DNA from: Streptomyces venezuelae ATCC 10712
GTDB taxonomy: Bacteria; Actinomycetota; Actinomycetes; Streptomycetales; Streptomycetaceae
DNA length: 64,000 bases
Direction: 5' to 3'
Assembly (NCBI RefSeq): GCF_008639165.1
Contig: NZ_CP029197.1
Location: 7,568,001-7,632,000 of the forward strand
Below the pieces are notes generated by a model. The model made no database searches, was not told the origin of the DNA, and saw nothing but the letters and a program-made list of their open reading frames with translations. Position 1 is the first letter of the stretch. Every line of letters begins with the position of its first letter. The position numbers were made by a program, and so were the translations under genes. This document shows positions 32,157-40,607 of this stretch, in pieces.

Positions 32157-33550
32157 CCCCCGGCGCCGGGGCGGCCGGCCGCGACCGGCGCACTCAGGGC
32201 GCCACTCAGGGCGCCGCTCAAGGTGCTGCTCAGGGCGCCACGACGCCCCGGACGACGCCGAGCCCGACGAGGTCGTCGGGACGCAGGCGCAGTTGGTCCG
32301 CCGTCGTACCGGACTCCTCCGGCCGCCGCCTCGGGGGCGATGACCGAGAAGTAGCTGTCGGGGGTGGCCCAGAGGTTGCCCGGGGCGGCCAGGGCGAGGG
32401 CGCCGCCCGAGCCGCCCTCGCCGATGAGGAGGGACGTGACCGGGACGCGCGCGGTGGCGACGGCGGCGAACAGGTCGGCGATCGCGGGACCCGCCCCGGC
32501 GCGTTCCGCCTCCGGGCCGTTGGCCGCACCCGGGGTGTCGACGAGCGTCAGGACCGGGATGCCGAGCCGGTCGGCGAGCCGCACGAGCCGGGCGGCGGTG
32601 CGGAAGCCGGACGGTGCCGTGGCCGTCCCGCACTGGGCCGCGTACGCCACGGTACGGCCGTCCGGCAGCCGCCCGAAGCCGCAGAGCATCCCCGGGTCGA
32701 CGCCCCCGGCGCGGTCGCCCGAGATCCCGGCCCGGAGCGTGAAGTGGGCGTCGAGGTACGCGGCCGCCCGGGGCCGGTCCGGGTGCCGGGCGCGGGCCAC
32801 CGCCTCCCGGCCGCTCGCGGCCGGCGGCGAGGGCGTGCCGAGCGCGCGTGGCGGCGCGACCGGGCCCTCGGCGGGGCGGGTGAGCAGGGAGAGCCAGCGA
32901 CCGAGGGTGTCGCGGAGCGCCTCGGGCGGCACGATCGCGTCGACGTGCCCGTGGGCGAGCTGCGCCTCGGCGGTGTACGCGGCCGGGTCCGCGTCCGGCG
33001 GCCGGACCCGGGAACCGGCGAAGGCGACCTGGGCGCCCGGCAGGGCCAGCACCACATCCGATCCGGCGCCGAGGGTGGCCCAGCCGCCACCCGTCGTCGG
33101 ATCCCGCAGGACGGCGATCTGAGGCAGCCCGGCGGCCCGGGTGCGGGCCGATTCCCCGGCCAGGAGCTGGAGTTGGAGCAGGGCCCGCATTCCCTCGTGC
33201 ATCCGGCTGCCGCCCGTCGCGGGCAGCACGACCACGGGCAGCCGGCGCGCGCGGGCAAGCGCGTGCGCGGCGGCGGCGCGGGCCCCCGTCCCTTCCCCGA
33301 GGGAGCCGCCGAGAAAGCGGAACTCGAAGGAGATCAGGACGACTTCGACCCCGCCGATCAGGCCGGTGCCGCAGACCACCGACTCGGACTCGCCGGTACG
33401 GGCGCGGGCGCGGGCGTGCGCGGCGGAGTAGCCGGGCCATCCCAGCGGCCCGTCACCGGCCGGCGGGCCCCCGGCGAAGGGCAGTTCGTCGAAGTCGCCG
33501 TCGGTGACGAGGGCGATCGCCTCGCGTGCCGTCGTCGGGTCGTCGCTCAT
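32138..33550 (-). CDS. Acetyl-CoA carboxylase carboxyltransferase (fused beta-alpha), C-terminal frameshift
   Basis: The open frame is 470 aa. The N-terminal half is AccD-like (VVLISFEFRFLGGSLGEGTG, VVLPATGGSRMHEGM). The C-terminal half is AccA-like (MLCGFGRLPDGRTVAYAAQC, LVDTPGAANGPEAE, LLIGEGGSGGALAL). After SVIAPEAAA (near 32325) the normal ending continues in another frame as PEESGTTADQLRLRPDDLV and stops at 32230. The current frame runs on through tandem repeats to 32138. A 14-nt deletion between GCGGCGGCC repeats would explain the shift. The biotin-dependent carboxyl transfer to an acyl-CoA may therefore be lost or altered, or this is a sequencing error. Confidence 0.75.
   Translation of the reverse strand: MSDDPTTAREAIALVTDGDFDELPFAGGPPAGDGPLGWPGYSAAHARARARTGESESVVCGTGLIGGVEVVLISFEFRFLGGSLGEGTGARAAAAHALARARRLPVVVLPATGGSRMHEGMRALLQLQLLAGESARTRAAGLPQIAVLRDPTTGGGWATLGAGSDVVLALPGAQVAFAGSRVRPPDADPAAYTAEAQLAHGHVDAIVPPEALRDTLGRWLSLLTRPAEGPVAPPRALGTPSPPAASGREAVARARHPDRPRAAAYLDAHFTLRAGISGDRAGGVDPGMLCGFGRLPDGRTVAYAAQCGTATAPSGFRTAARLVRLADRLGIPVLTLVDTPGAANGPEAERAGAGPAIADLFAAVATARVPVTSLLIGEGGSGGALALAAPGNLWATPDSYFSVIAPEAAAGGVRYDGGPTAPASRRPRRARRRPGRRGALSSTLSGALSGALSAPVAAGRPGAGGQMPPR
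32193..32240. repeat. Four tandem 12-bp repeats spanning a stop codon
   Basis: CTCAGGGCGCCA, CTCAGGGCGCCG, CTCAAGGTGCTG and CTCAGGGCGCCA lie end to end. The ancestral stop codon of the carboxyltransferase (32230-32232) is inside the last unit, so every unit carries a TGA on the minus strand. Confidence 0.8.
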
Positions 33551-33665
33551 GCGGGCCTCGCAGCTCGTCGCGGGCGTACCGGGGGAGGGGCGAGGTCACC
33601 ATACCGTCCGGTAACAACCGGCCCGCGCCGGACCCGGCCCCGAACCGCCCCCGCGAGCAAGGGCC

Positions 33666-34124
33666 TCACGCCATGATGCCGCTCCCGTGCGGGGCGTACA
33701 GGTCCAGGAGCCGGACCCGGGTGATGTGCAGGCGGTGGGCCAGGATCGCCCCCACCCAGAACATCACCGACGCCCCGAACTCCGCGTCCGAGCGGCACAT
33801 CGAGCGGACCGCGGGAGCGTTGAACTCGTGCGCCCGCACCGGGGTCATCGCCTCCGCCCCCGACTGGCACAGATACGGCGGGAAGAGCCACGACAGACCG
33901 ACCAGCTCACCGTGGCGCAGGGTCTCGATCACCGGCGCCCCACGCCCCGGCACCTTCGCGTCGAGCGTCACCGCGCCCGTCTTCACGATCCAGAACCGGT
34001 CGGCGTGCTGCTGCTCCTCGAACAGCCGGTGACCGGACTCGAAGTACACGTCCTCGGCGAAGGCCATCAGGCGCTCCCGGTGCTCCTGCGGCAACGTGCT
34101 GACCTTGGGTGCGGCACTGCTCAT
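33666..34124 (-). CDS. Cyclic-nucleotide-binding-domain protein without DNA-binding domain
   Basis: A 152-aa protein consisting of a Crp-type jelly-roll: VYFESGHRLFEEQQHADRFW, VKTGAVTLDAKVPG, then ETLRHGELVGLSWLFPPY and a C-helix region (VMFWVGAILAHRLHITRVRL). The HTH that follows in Crp/Fnr regulators is absent and the frame ends cleanly. GAGGAGGG precedes the ATG. It may be a nucleotide or redox sensor acting through a partner protein. It is divergent from gluA. Confidence 0.82.
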   Translation of the reverse strand: MSSAAPKVSTLPQEHRERLMAFAEDVYFESGHRLFEEQQHADRFWIVKTGAVTLDAKVPGRGAPVIETLRHGELVGLSWLFPPYLCQSGAEAMTPVRAHEFNAPAVRSMCRSDAEFGASVMFWVGAILAHRLHITRVRLLDLYAPHGSGIMA

Positions 34125-34356
34125 GGCGGACCCTCCTCACGCACTCGGCTCCCACCAACAGTGTCCGCCAGGCAGCCCCCGCGCGCGCCTCCTCCGGTCC
34201 GGCGCGGAGGTGCGGGGCCCGCCGGGGCGTCCGCGTGGCGCGGCCGTCCGATCACCCTCCGTACAACCCCTCGACCCGGCGTGCGGGGGCAGGGCGGAGG
34301 GCGGAGCATGAACGTGGGAGGGAGCGGCAAGCGGGGGCGCGAGCCTGGAGGGTGCC

Positions 34357-35112
34357 ATGCCCGTCCCGGAAGGCGGCGACGCGCTCGTCGTGCTGCGCGG
34401 GGTCGACAAGCACTTCGGAACCCTGCACGTCCTCCAGTCCATCGACCTGACGATCCACCGCGGCGAGGTCGTGGTCGTGATCGGGCCGTCCGGGTCGGGC
34501 AAGTCGACGCTCTGCCGCGCGATCAACCGCCTGGAGACCATCGACAAGGGCGAGATCGTCGTCGACGGCCGCCCGCTGCCGGCCGAGGGGCGCGAGCTCG
34601 CGGCGCTGCGGGCCGACGTCGGCATGGTCTTCCAGTCCTTCAACCTCTTCGCGCACAAGACGGTGCTCGGCAACGTCACCCTGGGCCAGATCAAGGTCCG
34701 CAAGAAGGACCGGAAAGCGGCCGAACAGCGCGCCCGCGCCCTGCTCGACCGGGTCGGTGTCGCCTCGCAGGCGGACAAGTACCCGGCGCAGCTCTCCGGC
34801 GGCCAGCAGCAGCGCGTGGCGATCGCCCGCGCCCTCGCCATGGATCCGAAGGTGATGCTCTTCGACGAGCCGACCTCCGCGCTCGACCCCGAGATGATCA
34901 ACGAGGTCCTGGAGGTCATGCAGCAACTCGCCAGGGACGGCATGACGATGGTGGTCGTCACCCACGAGATGGGCTTCGCCCGTTCCGCCGCCAACCGGGT
35001 CGTCTTCATGTCGGACGGCCGGATCGTCGAGGAGACGACCCCGGACGAGTTCTTCAGCAACCCGCGCAGCGACCGTGCCAAGGACTTCCTGTCCAAGATC
35101 CTCCACCACTGA
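34357..35112 (+). CDS. gluA: Glutamate/amino-acid ABC transporter, ATP-binding protein
   Basis: A 251-aa ABC ATPase for polar amino acids. Walker A is GPSGSGKST, the signature is LSGGQQQR, Walker B is VMLFDEPTSALDPE, and the H-loop is VVTHEMGF. GGAGG lies five bases before the ATG. First gene of a four-gene operon in the classic GluABCD order, importing glutamate (or a related amino acid) into the cytoplasm. Confidence 0.95.
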   Translation: MPVPEGGDALVVLRGVDKHFGTLHVLQSIDLTIHRGEVVVVIGPSGSGKSTLCRAINRLETIDKGEIVVDGRPLPAEGRELAALRADVGMVFQSFNLFAHKTVLGNVTLGQIKVRKKDRKAAEQRARALLDRVGVASQADKYPAQLSGGQQQRVAIARALAMDPKVMLFDEPTSALDPEMINEVLEVMQQLARDGMTMVVVTHEMGFARSAANRVVFMSDGRIVEETTPDEFFSNPRSDRAKDFLSKILHH

Positions 35113-35160
35113 GCCTCGGCACGGGCGCCGCCCGACCAGCAGCCCCCAGGGGTGATCCAC

Positions 35161-36027
35161 ATGAACCCGACCAGGACCCGCAGGGCCACCGTCAGGACCG
35201 GCAGGGCCACGGTGGCGGCCGCCGCGGCCGTCGTCCTCTCCCTCACCTCGGCAGGATTCGCCAACGGCGCCGCCGCGGTGCCGGCCGACCACGGCGGGGA
35301 CAAGATCACCGTCGGCATCAAGTACGACCAGCCCGGCATCGGCCTGAAGACCCCCGACGGCACCTACACCGGCTTCGACGTCGACGTGGCCACGTACATC
35401 GCCAAGGAGCTCGGCCACGACCCGTCCGACATCGTGTGGAAGGAGGCCAAGAGCGCCGACCGCGAGACGCTGCTCCAGCGCGGCGACGTGGACTTCATCG
35501 CGGCCTCGTACTCGATCAACGACGAGCGGGCCAAGAAGGTCGACTTCGCCGGCCCCTATCTGCTCGCCCACCAGGACGTGCTGATCCGCGCCGACGACGA
35601 CTCGATCAAGAAGCCGTCCGACCTGAACAACAAGAAGCTCTGCTCGGTCACCGGCTCCACGTCCGCGCAGAACGTCAAGGAGAAGATCGCCCCCGACGCC
35701 CAACTCCAGGAGTACGGCGGCTACTCCGAGTGCCTGACCGGCCTCGAGAACGGGGTCATCGACGCCCTCACCACCGACGACTCGATCCTCGCCGGATACG
35801 CCTCGCAGGACCAGTTCAAGGGCAAGTTCAAGCTCGGCGGCTTCAAGCTGAGCAACGAGAACTACGGCATCGGAGTCCAGAAGGGCAGCGACCTCAAGGA
35901 CAAGATCAACACGGCCCTGGAGAAGATGGTCGCCGACGGCTCCTGGGACAAGGCGGTCGAGAAGAACTTCGGGCCGGCGAACTACCAGAACGAACCCGCC
36001 CCGAAGATCGGCGTGATCGTGAAGTGA
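35161..36027 (+). CDS. gluB: Glutamate ABC transporter substrate-binding protein
   Basis: A 288-aa exported binding protein, SBP_bac_3 type: ITVGIKYDQPGIGLKTPDGT, then TGFDVDVATYIAKELG, VDFAGPYLLAHQDVL and GSWDKAVEKNFG. The N-terminus is a signal peptide with a basic region and a hydrophobic core, but no lipobox Cys is present (VVLSLTSAGFANGAAAV). Relatives in Gram-positive bacteria are usually lipoproteins, so this one may be released or held differently. Start ATG at 35161 with AGGGG upstream; 48 bp after gluA. Confidence 0.93.
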   Translation: MNPTRTRRATVRTGRATVAAAAAVVLSLTSAGFANGAAAVPADHGGDKITVGIKYDQPGIGLKTPDGTYTGFDVDVATYIAKELGHDPSDIVWKEAKSADRETLLQRGDVDFIAASYSINDERAKKVDFAGPYLLAHQDVLIRADDDSIKKPSDLNNKKLCSVTGSTSAQNVKEKIAPDAQLQEYGGYSECLTGLENGVIDALTTDDSILAGYASQDQFKGKFKLGGFKLSNENYGIGVQKGSDLKDKINTALEKMVADGSWDKAVEKNFGPANYQNEPAPKIGVIVK

Positions 36028-36040
36028 GCGGACGGCCGTC

Positions 36041-36706
36041 GTGTTCGACTTCCTCCAGGGGTACGACCTGCTCGGAGCCTTCTGGGTGACGGTGCAGCTC
36101 ACCGTCTACTCCGCCGTCGGCTCCCTCGTCTGGGGGACGCTGCTGGCCGCCATGCGCGTCAGCCCCGTCCCCCTCATGCGGGGCTTCGGCTCCGTCTACG
36201 TCAACGTCGTCCGCAACATCCCGCTCACCGTCATCATCGTCTTCACCTCGCTCGGCCTCTTCCAGACCCTCGGCGTCGACATGGGCGCCGACCGCTTCAC
36301 CACGATCAACTTCCGGCTCGCCGTCCTCGGCCTCACCGCCTACACCAGCGCCTTCGTCTGCGAGGCGCTGCGCTCCGGCATCAACACCGTCCCCCTCGGC
36401 CAGGTCGAGGCCGCCCGCGCCATCGGGCTCAACTTCCCCCAGGTACTGCGCCTCATCGTGCTCCCGCAGGCCTTCCGCTCCGTCGTCGGCCCCCTGGCCA
36501 ACGTCCTCATCGCCCTCACCAAGAACACCACCGTCGCCGCCGCCATCGGCGTCGCCGAAGCCGCCCTGCTCATGCGGGAGATGATCGAGAACGAGGCCCA
36601 ACTGATTCTGATCTCCACGATCTTCGCCTTCGGATTCATCTGCCTCACCCTGCCCACCGGCCTCTTCCTCGGCTGGGTGGCCAAGAAGGTGGCGGTGAAG
36701 CGGTGA
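36041..36706 (+). CDS. gluC: Glutamate ABC transporter permease
   Basis: A 221-aa inner-membrane permease (His/Glu/Gln family). The EAA-type loop is EALRSGINTVPLGQVEAARA followed by IGLNFPQVLRLIVLPQAFR. About five membrane segments. GTG start 13 bp after gluB. The stop overlaps the gluD start (GTGA), indicating translational coupling. Confidence 0.94.
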   Translation: MFDFLQGYDLLGAFWVTVQLTVYSAVGSLVWGTLLAAMRVSPVPLMRGFGSVYVNVVRNIPLTVIIVFTSLGLFQTLGVDMGADRFTTINFRLAVLGLTAYTSAFVCEALRSGINTVPLGQVEAARAIGLNFPQVLRLIVLPQAFRSVVGPLANVLIALTKNTTVAAAIGVAEAALLMREMIENEAQLILISTIFAFGFICLTLPTGLFLGWVAKKVAVKR

Positions 36707-37617
36707 AGACCAAGCCGACCGTCCTCTACGACGTCCCCGGCCCGCGCGCCCGGCGGCGCAACCTCCTGTGGACGCTGCTGTTCCTGGTCGCGATCGCCGC
36801 CGTCGTGTGGTGGGTCGTGGTCAGCCTCGCCGACAAGAACCAGCTCGAATGGACCAAATGGGAGCCCTTCTTCACCGACGGCCGGGTCTGGGACACGTAC
36901 ATCCTCCCCGCCCTCAAGAACACCGTGATCGCCGCCGGACTCGCCATGGTGATCGCCCTGCCCCTCGGCGCCCTCCTCGGCGTCTCCCGCCTCTCCGACC
37001 ACCGTTCCGTGCGCGTCGTGGCGGGCACCGTCGTCGAGTTCTTCCGCGCCATCCCCGTCCTGATCCTGATGCTCTTCGCCAACGCGGCGTACTCCGAGTT
37101 CACCGACATCAGCCCGGAGACCCGCCCGCTGTACGCCGTCGTCACGGGGCTCGTGCTCTACAACGCCTCCGTACTCGCCGAGGTCGTCCGCGCCGGCATC
37201 CTCGCCCTCCCCACGGGCCAGACCGACGCCGCCAAGGCCATCGGCATGCGCAAGGGCCAGACCATGACGTACGTGCTCCTGCCGCAGTCCGTGACGGCCA
37301 TGCTGCCCGCCCTCGTCAGCCAGCTCGTCGTCATCGTGAAGGACACCGCGCTCGGCGGCGCGCTGCTCGGCTTCTCCGAACTCCTCGCCTCCGTCCGCCC
37401 GATGAGCGCCAACTACGGCGCGAACACCATCGCCTGCTTCACCGTCGTCGCCGTGCTCTTCGTCCTCCTCAACTTCGCGCTCACCACCTTCGCCGCCTGG
37501 CTCGAAGGCCGGCTGCGGCGCGGCAAGCGGTCCACGGGCGCGGTCGTCGGAGCCGACGCGGTGGACGATCTGGCGCGGCCCGGTGAGCACCTGGGGCCCA
37601 CCGACGGGACCAAGTGA
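36703..37617 (+). CDS. gluD: Glutamate ABC transporter permease
   Basis: A 304-aa permease, partner of GluC. The loop is VRAGILALPTGQTDAAKAIG, and five or six membrane segments are visible. The GTG start overlaps the gluC stop by 4 bp. It ends 27 bp before the convergent MMPL gene. The C-terminal 35 residues are hydrophilic. Confidence 0.94.
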   Translation: MKTKPTVLYDVPGPRARRRNLLWTLLFLVAIAAVVWWVVVSLADKNQLEWTKWEPFFTDGRVWDTYILPALKNTVIAAGLAMVIALPLGALLGVSRLSDHRSVRVVAGTVVEFFRAIPVLILMLFANAAYSEFTDISPETRPLYAVVTGLVLYNASVLAEVVRAGILALPTGQTDAAKAIGMRKGQTMTYVLLPQSVTAMLPALVSQLVVIVKDTALGGALLGFSELLASVRPMSANYGANTIACFTVVAVLFVLLNFALTTFAAWLEGRLRRGKRSTGAVVGADAVDDLARPGEHLGPTDGTK

Positions 37618-37626
37618 CCCTCCGGG

Positions 37627-37650
37627 CCTCGCTCAGGGCCTCGCTCAGGG
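37627..37650. repeat. Two tandem 12-bp repeats spanning the MMPL stop codon
   Basis: CCTCGCTCAGGG occurs twice in direct succession; the second copy holds the TGA stop of the leftward MMPL gene. Same style as the repeats at 32193 and 39891. Confidence 0.75.
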
Positions 37651-39738
37651 CCCCGTCTTCCGCCGGCTGAGCGAGCCAGGCCACCACGCGACGGGGCCGA
37701 GGTCCCGTACCAGCGCGGGCACGAGCAGCGACCGGACCACCAGGGTGTCCAGGAGGACACCGAACGCGACGATGAAGGCGATCTGCACCAGGAAGGCGAG
37801 CGGAATGACGCCCAGCGCCGCGAACGTGGCGGCCAGCACCACACCGGCGGAGGTGATGACGCCGCCGGTCGCGGTCAGACCGCGCAGCACGCCCTCGCGG
37901 ACGCCGTGCCGCAGCGACTCCTCCCGTACCCGGGACATCAGGAAGATGTTGTAGTCCACGCCGAGCGCGACCAGGAACACGAATCCGTAGAGCGGGACCG
38001 ACGAGTCCGTGCCGCTGAATCCGAAGACGTACCGGAAGACCAGGGCCGAGACGCCGAGGGTGGCGAAGAAGTTCAGCGCCACCGTGGCCACGAGCAGCAG
38101 CGGCGTCAGGAGCGAGCGCAGCAGCCCCACCAGGATCGCGAGGATGACGGCGAGCACCACCGGCACGATCAGCATCCGGTCGCGCTCGGCGGTCCGCTGG
38201 GTGTCGTACCGCTGGGCGGTGTAGCCGCCGACGAGGGCGTCCGCCCCCGGCACCGCGTGCACGGACGAGCGGAGCCGGGCGACCGTGGCCTTGGCGGCGT
38301 CGCTGTCCGCGGCGTCGGTCAGGGTGACGTCGATCCTGACGCGGCCGCCGACGACCAGCGGCGCCCCGGCCCCCGGCCGGCCGGAGGCGGTGACGGCCGC
38401 GGCCGAGTCCACTCCCTCGACCCGCTCGGCGGCCGCGGTCACCCGGTCGGCCGTGTCCGCGTCGGCGATCACGATCGCCGGGTTGCCGGCGCCCCCGGGG
38501 AAGTGCCGTCCGAGTCGCTCCTGCGCGGCGACGGACGGGGCGTCGTTCACGAAGATCTCGTCGAGCGGCACCCCCCTGGACTCCAGGACCGGCGCGAAGG
38601 CGGCGCAGGCGAGCAGCCCGGCGAGCGTCGCCGCCCACACCTTCCGCGGAGCCCGGTCCACCAGCGCGGCCACGCGGCGCCAGATCCCGTGGCCCCCGCC
38701 CTCGGACTCGGACGGACGGGGCCGGGAGGGCCAGTACGCGGCGCGGCCGAGCAGGACGAGGACGGCGGGCAGGAACGTCAGCGTGCTCAGGACGGCGCAG
38801 ACGATCCCGATGGCGCCCACCGGACCGAGGGCCCGGTTGTTGGTCAGGTCGCTGAACAGCAGCGCGAGCAGGGCGAGCGCCACGGTGGCCGCGCTGGCCG
38901 TGACGGGGCCCGCGGACCGGCGCAGCGCCGCGCGCATGGCGGGGACGCGCTCTCCGTCGAGCCGGGCGAGCTCCTCGCGGTAGCGGGCGGCGAGCAGCAG
39001 CGCGTAGTCGGTGGCGGCGCCGATGACCAGGATCGACAGGATGCCCTGTACCTGCCCGTCGACCCGCACGACGTCGTGGTCGGCGAGCACGTACACCACG
39101 GCGCAGGCCAGGGCGAGGGCGAGCACCGCGCCGACGATGATGATCAGGGGCAGCAGCACGCTGCGGTACACGAGCAGCAGGATGAGCAGCACCGTGACCA
39201 GGGCGACCGCGAGCAGCAGCCCGTCGATGCCGGAGAAGGCGTCCGACAGATCGGCCTGGGTGGCGGCCGGACCCGCGAGCCACACGGTCGTGCCGGGCAC
39301 GGCGGACGCCGCCCGGTCGATCTCCCCGAGCGTGGGCGCGAGCTCCTCGCCGAGATCCGGACGGAGCTGTACGACTCCGCGCAGCGCCGCCCCGTCCTCG
39401 GAGGGGAGCGCCGGGGACGGCGTACCGACGACACCGGGTCGCCCGGCGAGCGAGGCCAGCGCGCGCGTGGCCGCCGACCGCGTCTCCGGACCGAGCGGGG
39501 CGCCGCCGGGCGAGGTCCAGACGACCAGCGCGGGGAGCGTCTCCTCCTGGCGGAAGGCCCGCTGGGCCTCGATCACCCGGGTGGACTCGGCACTCCGGGG
39601 GAGGAACGCGGCCTGGTCGTTGGTGGCCACCTCGCCGAGCTTCCCGGCGTACGGACCGAGCCCGCCGCCGACGGCGAGCCAGAGGACGAGCAGGACGAGG
39701 GGCAGCAGACGGGCGGACCATCGTGCGGGGCGGGACAT
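37645..39738 (-). CDS. MMPL-family (RND) transporter
   Basis: A 697-aa integral membrane exporter. The ATG (MSRPARWSARLL) has GGAG six bases upstream; a longer start is unlikely. It has the two-fold MMPL layout: a membrane helix, an extracytoplasmic domain (about 45-170), six helices with ILSILVIGAATDYALLLAAR, then a repeat with a second outer domain and GVDYNIFLMSRVREE. Such proteins export lipids, drugs or siderophores by proton motive force. A MarR gene lies upstream on the same strand with an operator between, suggesting inducible efflux. Confidence 0.93.
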   Translation of the reverse strand: MSRPARWSARLLPLVLLVLWLAVGGGLGPYAGKLGEVATNDQAAFLPRSAESTRVIEAQRAFRQEETLPALVVWTSPGGAPLGPETRSAATRALASLAGRPGVVGTPSPALPSEDGAALRGVVQLRPDLGEELAPTLGEIDRAASAVPGTTVWLAGPAATQADLSDAFSGIDGLLLAVALVTVLLILLLVYRSVLLPLIIIVGAVLALALACAVVYVLADHDVVRVDGQVQGILSILVIGAATDYALLLAARYREELARLDGERVPAMRAALRRSAGPVTASAATVALALLALLFSDLTNNRALGPVGAIGIVCAVLSTLTFLPAVLVLLGRAAYWPSRPRPSESEGGGHGIWRRVAALVDRAPRKVWAATLAGLLACAAFAPVLESRGVPLDEIFVNDAPSVAAQERLGRHFPGGAGNPAIVIADADTADRVTAAAERVEGVDSAAAVTASGRPGAGAPLVVGGRVRIDVTLTDAADSDAAKATVARLRSSVHAVPGADALVGGYTAQRYDTQRTAERDRMLIVPVVLAVILAILVGLLRSLLTPLLLVATVALNFFATLGVSALVFRYVFGFSGTDSSVPLYGFVFLVALGVDYNIFLMSRVREESLRHGVREGVLRGLTATGGVITSAGVVLAATFAALGVIPLAFLVQIAFIVAFGVLLDTLVVRSLLVPALVRDLGPVAWWPGSLSRRKTGP

Positions 39739-39794
39739 GCGGACTCCAGGGCAGGGGTCTCTCGGCACGGAAAAAGTACCTCAAGGAGAAAGAA

Positions 39795-39809
39795 TCTCAA
39801 TGATTGAGA
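39795..39809. promoter_or_regulatory. MarR-type operator overlapping the MMPL promoter
   Basis: TCTCAATGATTGAGA is a perfect inverted repeat (6-bp arms, 3-nt centre). On the minus strand its right arm TTGAGA is a -35 hexamer, followed after 16 bp by TACTTT as -10, pointing at the MMPL gene. A MarR protein bound there would block transcription. Confidence 0.7.
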
Positions 39810-39890
39810 GAGATTGAAGCATGGCCGGAGCCGGAAGTGGGGCGGGGGGTGGTGAGGACGCGCCGACGGGCTGAGGCGCGAGGGCCACGC

Positions 39891-39982
39891 GGTGGGTCAG
39901 CGGTGGGGGACGGGGTCGGTCAGCGGCGGGGCCCGCGGTCCGTCAGCGGCGGCGGACGCGGTCGGTCAGCGGCGGGGGACGC
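39891..39982. repeat. Four tandem 23-bp repeats spanning the MarR stop codon
   Basis: Units at 39891-39913, 39914-39936, 39937-39959 and 39960-39982 share GGTCGGTCAGCGGCGGGG with few differences. The MarR stop (39966-39968) is in the last unit; the other three units repeat the gene's end, stop included, downstream of it. Confidence 0.8.
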
Positions 39983-40460
39983 GCAGGTCGCCGAGTTCCT
40001 CGTTCAGGGCGTCCAGGAAGCGCACGGCCGCCGCCAGCTCCTCCGCGTCGAACCGCTGCCGGGCTCGCTCCGCCGCCTGCGCGAGCGGCATGAAGTAGCT
40101 GCGGGCGGCGGCCTTGGCCCCCTCCACGTAGTGCACATGGACGACCCGCCGATCGGTGCTCTCCCGCGAGCGGCGGATGTGCCCGGCCCGTTCGAGCCGG
40201 TCGAGGCAGGCTGTGACCGCACCCGAGGTCAACCCCAGGTGCTCCCGCAGACGCCCCGGCGTCAGCGGCTCGGGGCTGTCCAGGACGACCGAGAGCGCCT
40301 GCACGTCCGTGGGATGCAGTCCCTGCGCGAGCGCGAAACCATGGACCAGTCGGTTGATCTCGCCGTTCGTCCGCCGCAGCGCGCGGGCGAAACTCTGCGC
40401 GTCACCCGGCACGCGCCCGGGCGCGGTCCCACCGGTCTCGGATCCCTCTGTACTGGCCAC
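39966..40460 (-). CDS. MarR-family transcriptional regulator
   Basis: A 164-aa winged-helix regulator: LTPGRLREHLGLTSGAVTAC is the recognition region and SRESTDRRVVHVHYVEG the wing. The start is a GTG with no ribosome site; a TATAGG -10-like hexamer lies about 10 bases before it (TTTCTATAGGCTGATCGTG), so the mRNA may be leaderless. Its probable target is the MMPL exporter downstream through the palindrome at 39795. It is divergent from the NAD(P)-binding/DUF2867 gene. Confidence 0.9.
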   Translation of the reverse strand: MASTEGSETGGTAPGRVPGDAQSFARALRRTNGEINRLVHGFALAQGLHPTDVQALSVVLDSPEPLTPGRLREHLGLTSGAVTACLDRLERAGHIRRSRESTDRRVVHVHYVEGAKAAARSYFMPLAQAAERARQRFDAEELAAAVRFLDALNEELGDLRVPRR

Positions 40461-40607
40461 ACGATCAGCCTATAGAAACCGGCCGGTGCATCCGCGGCGG
40501 CCGCACCTCCAGAAGAGAACCGGAGGAACAGAAGAAACAGGAGGAACGCGGAGAAGCCGCGCGCCTTCGTACGACGGGCCTCACCGGACAACGAACGGAG
40601 CGGATCC

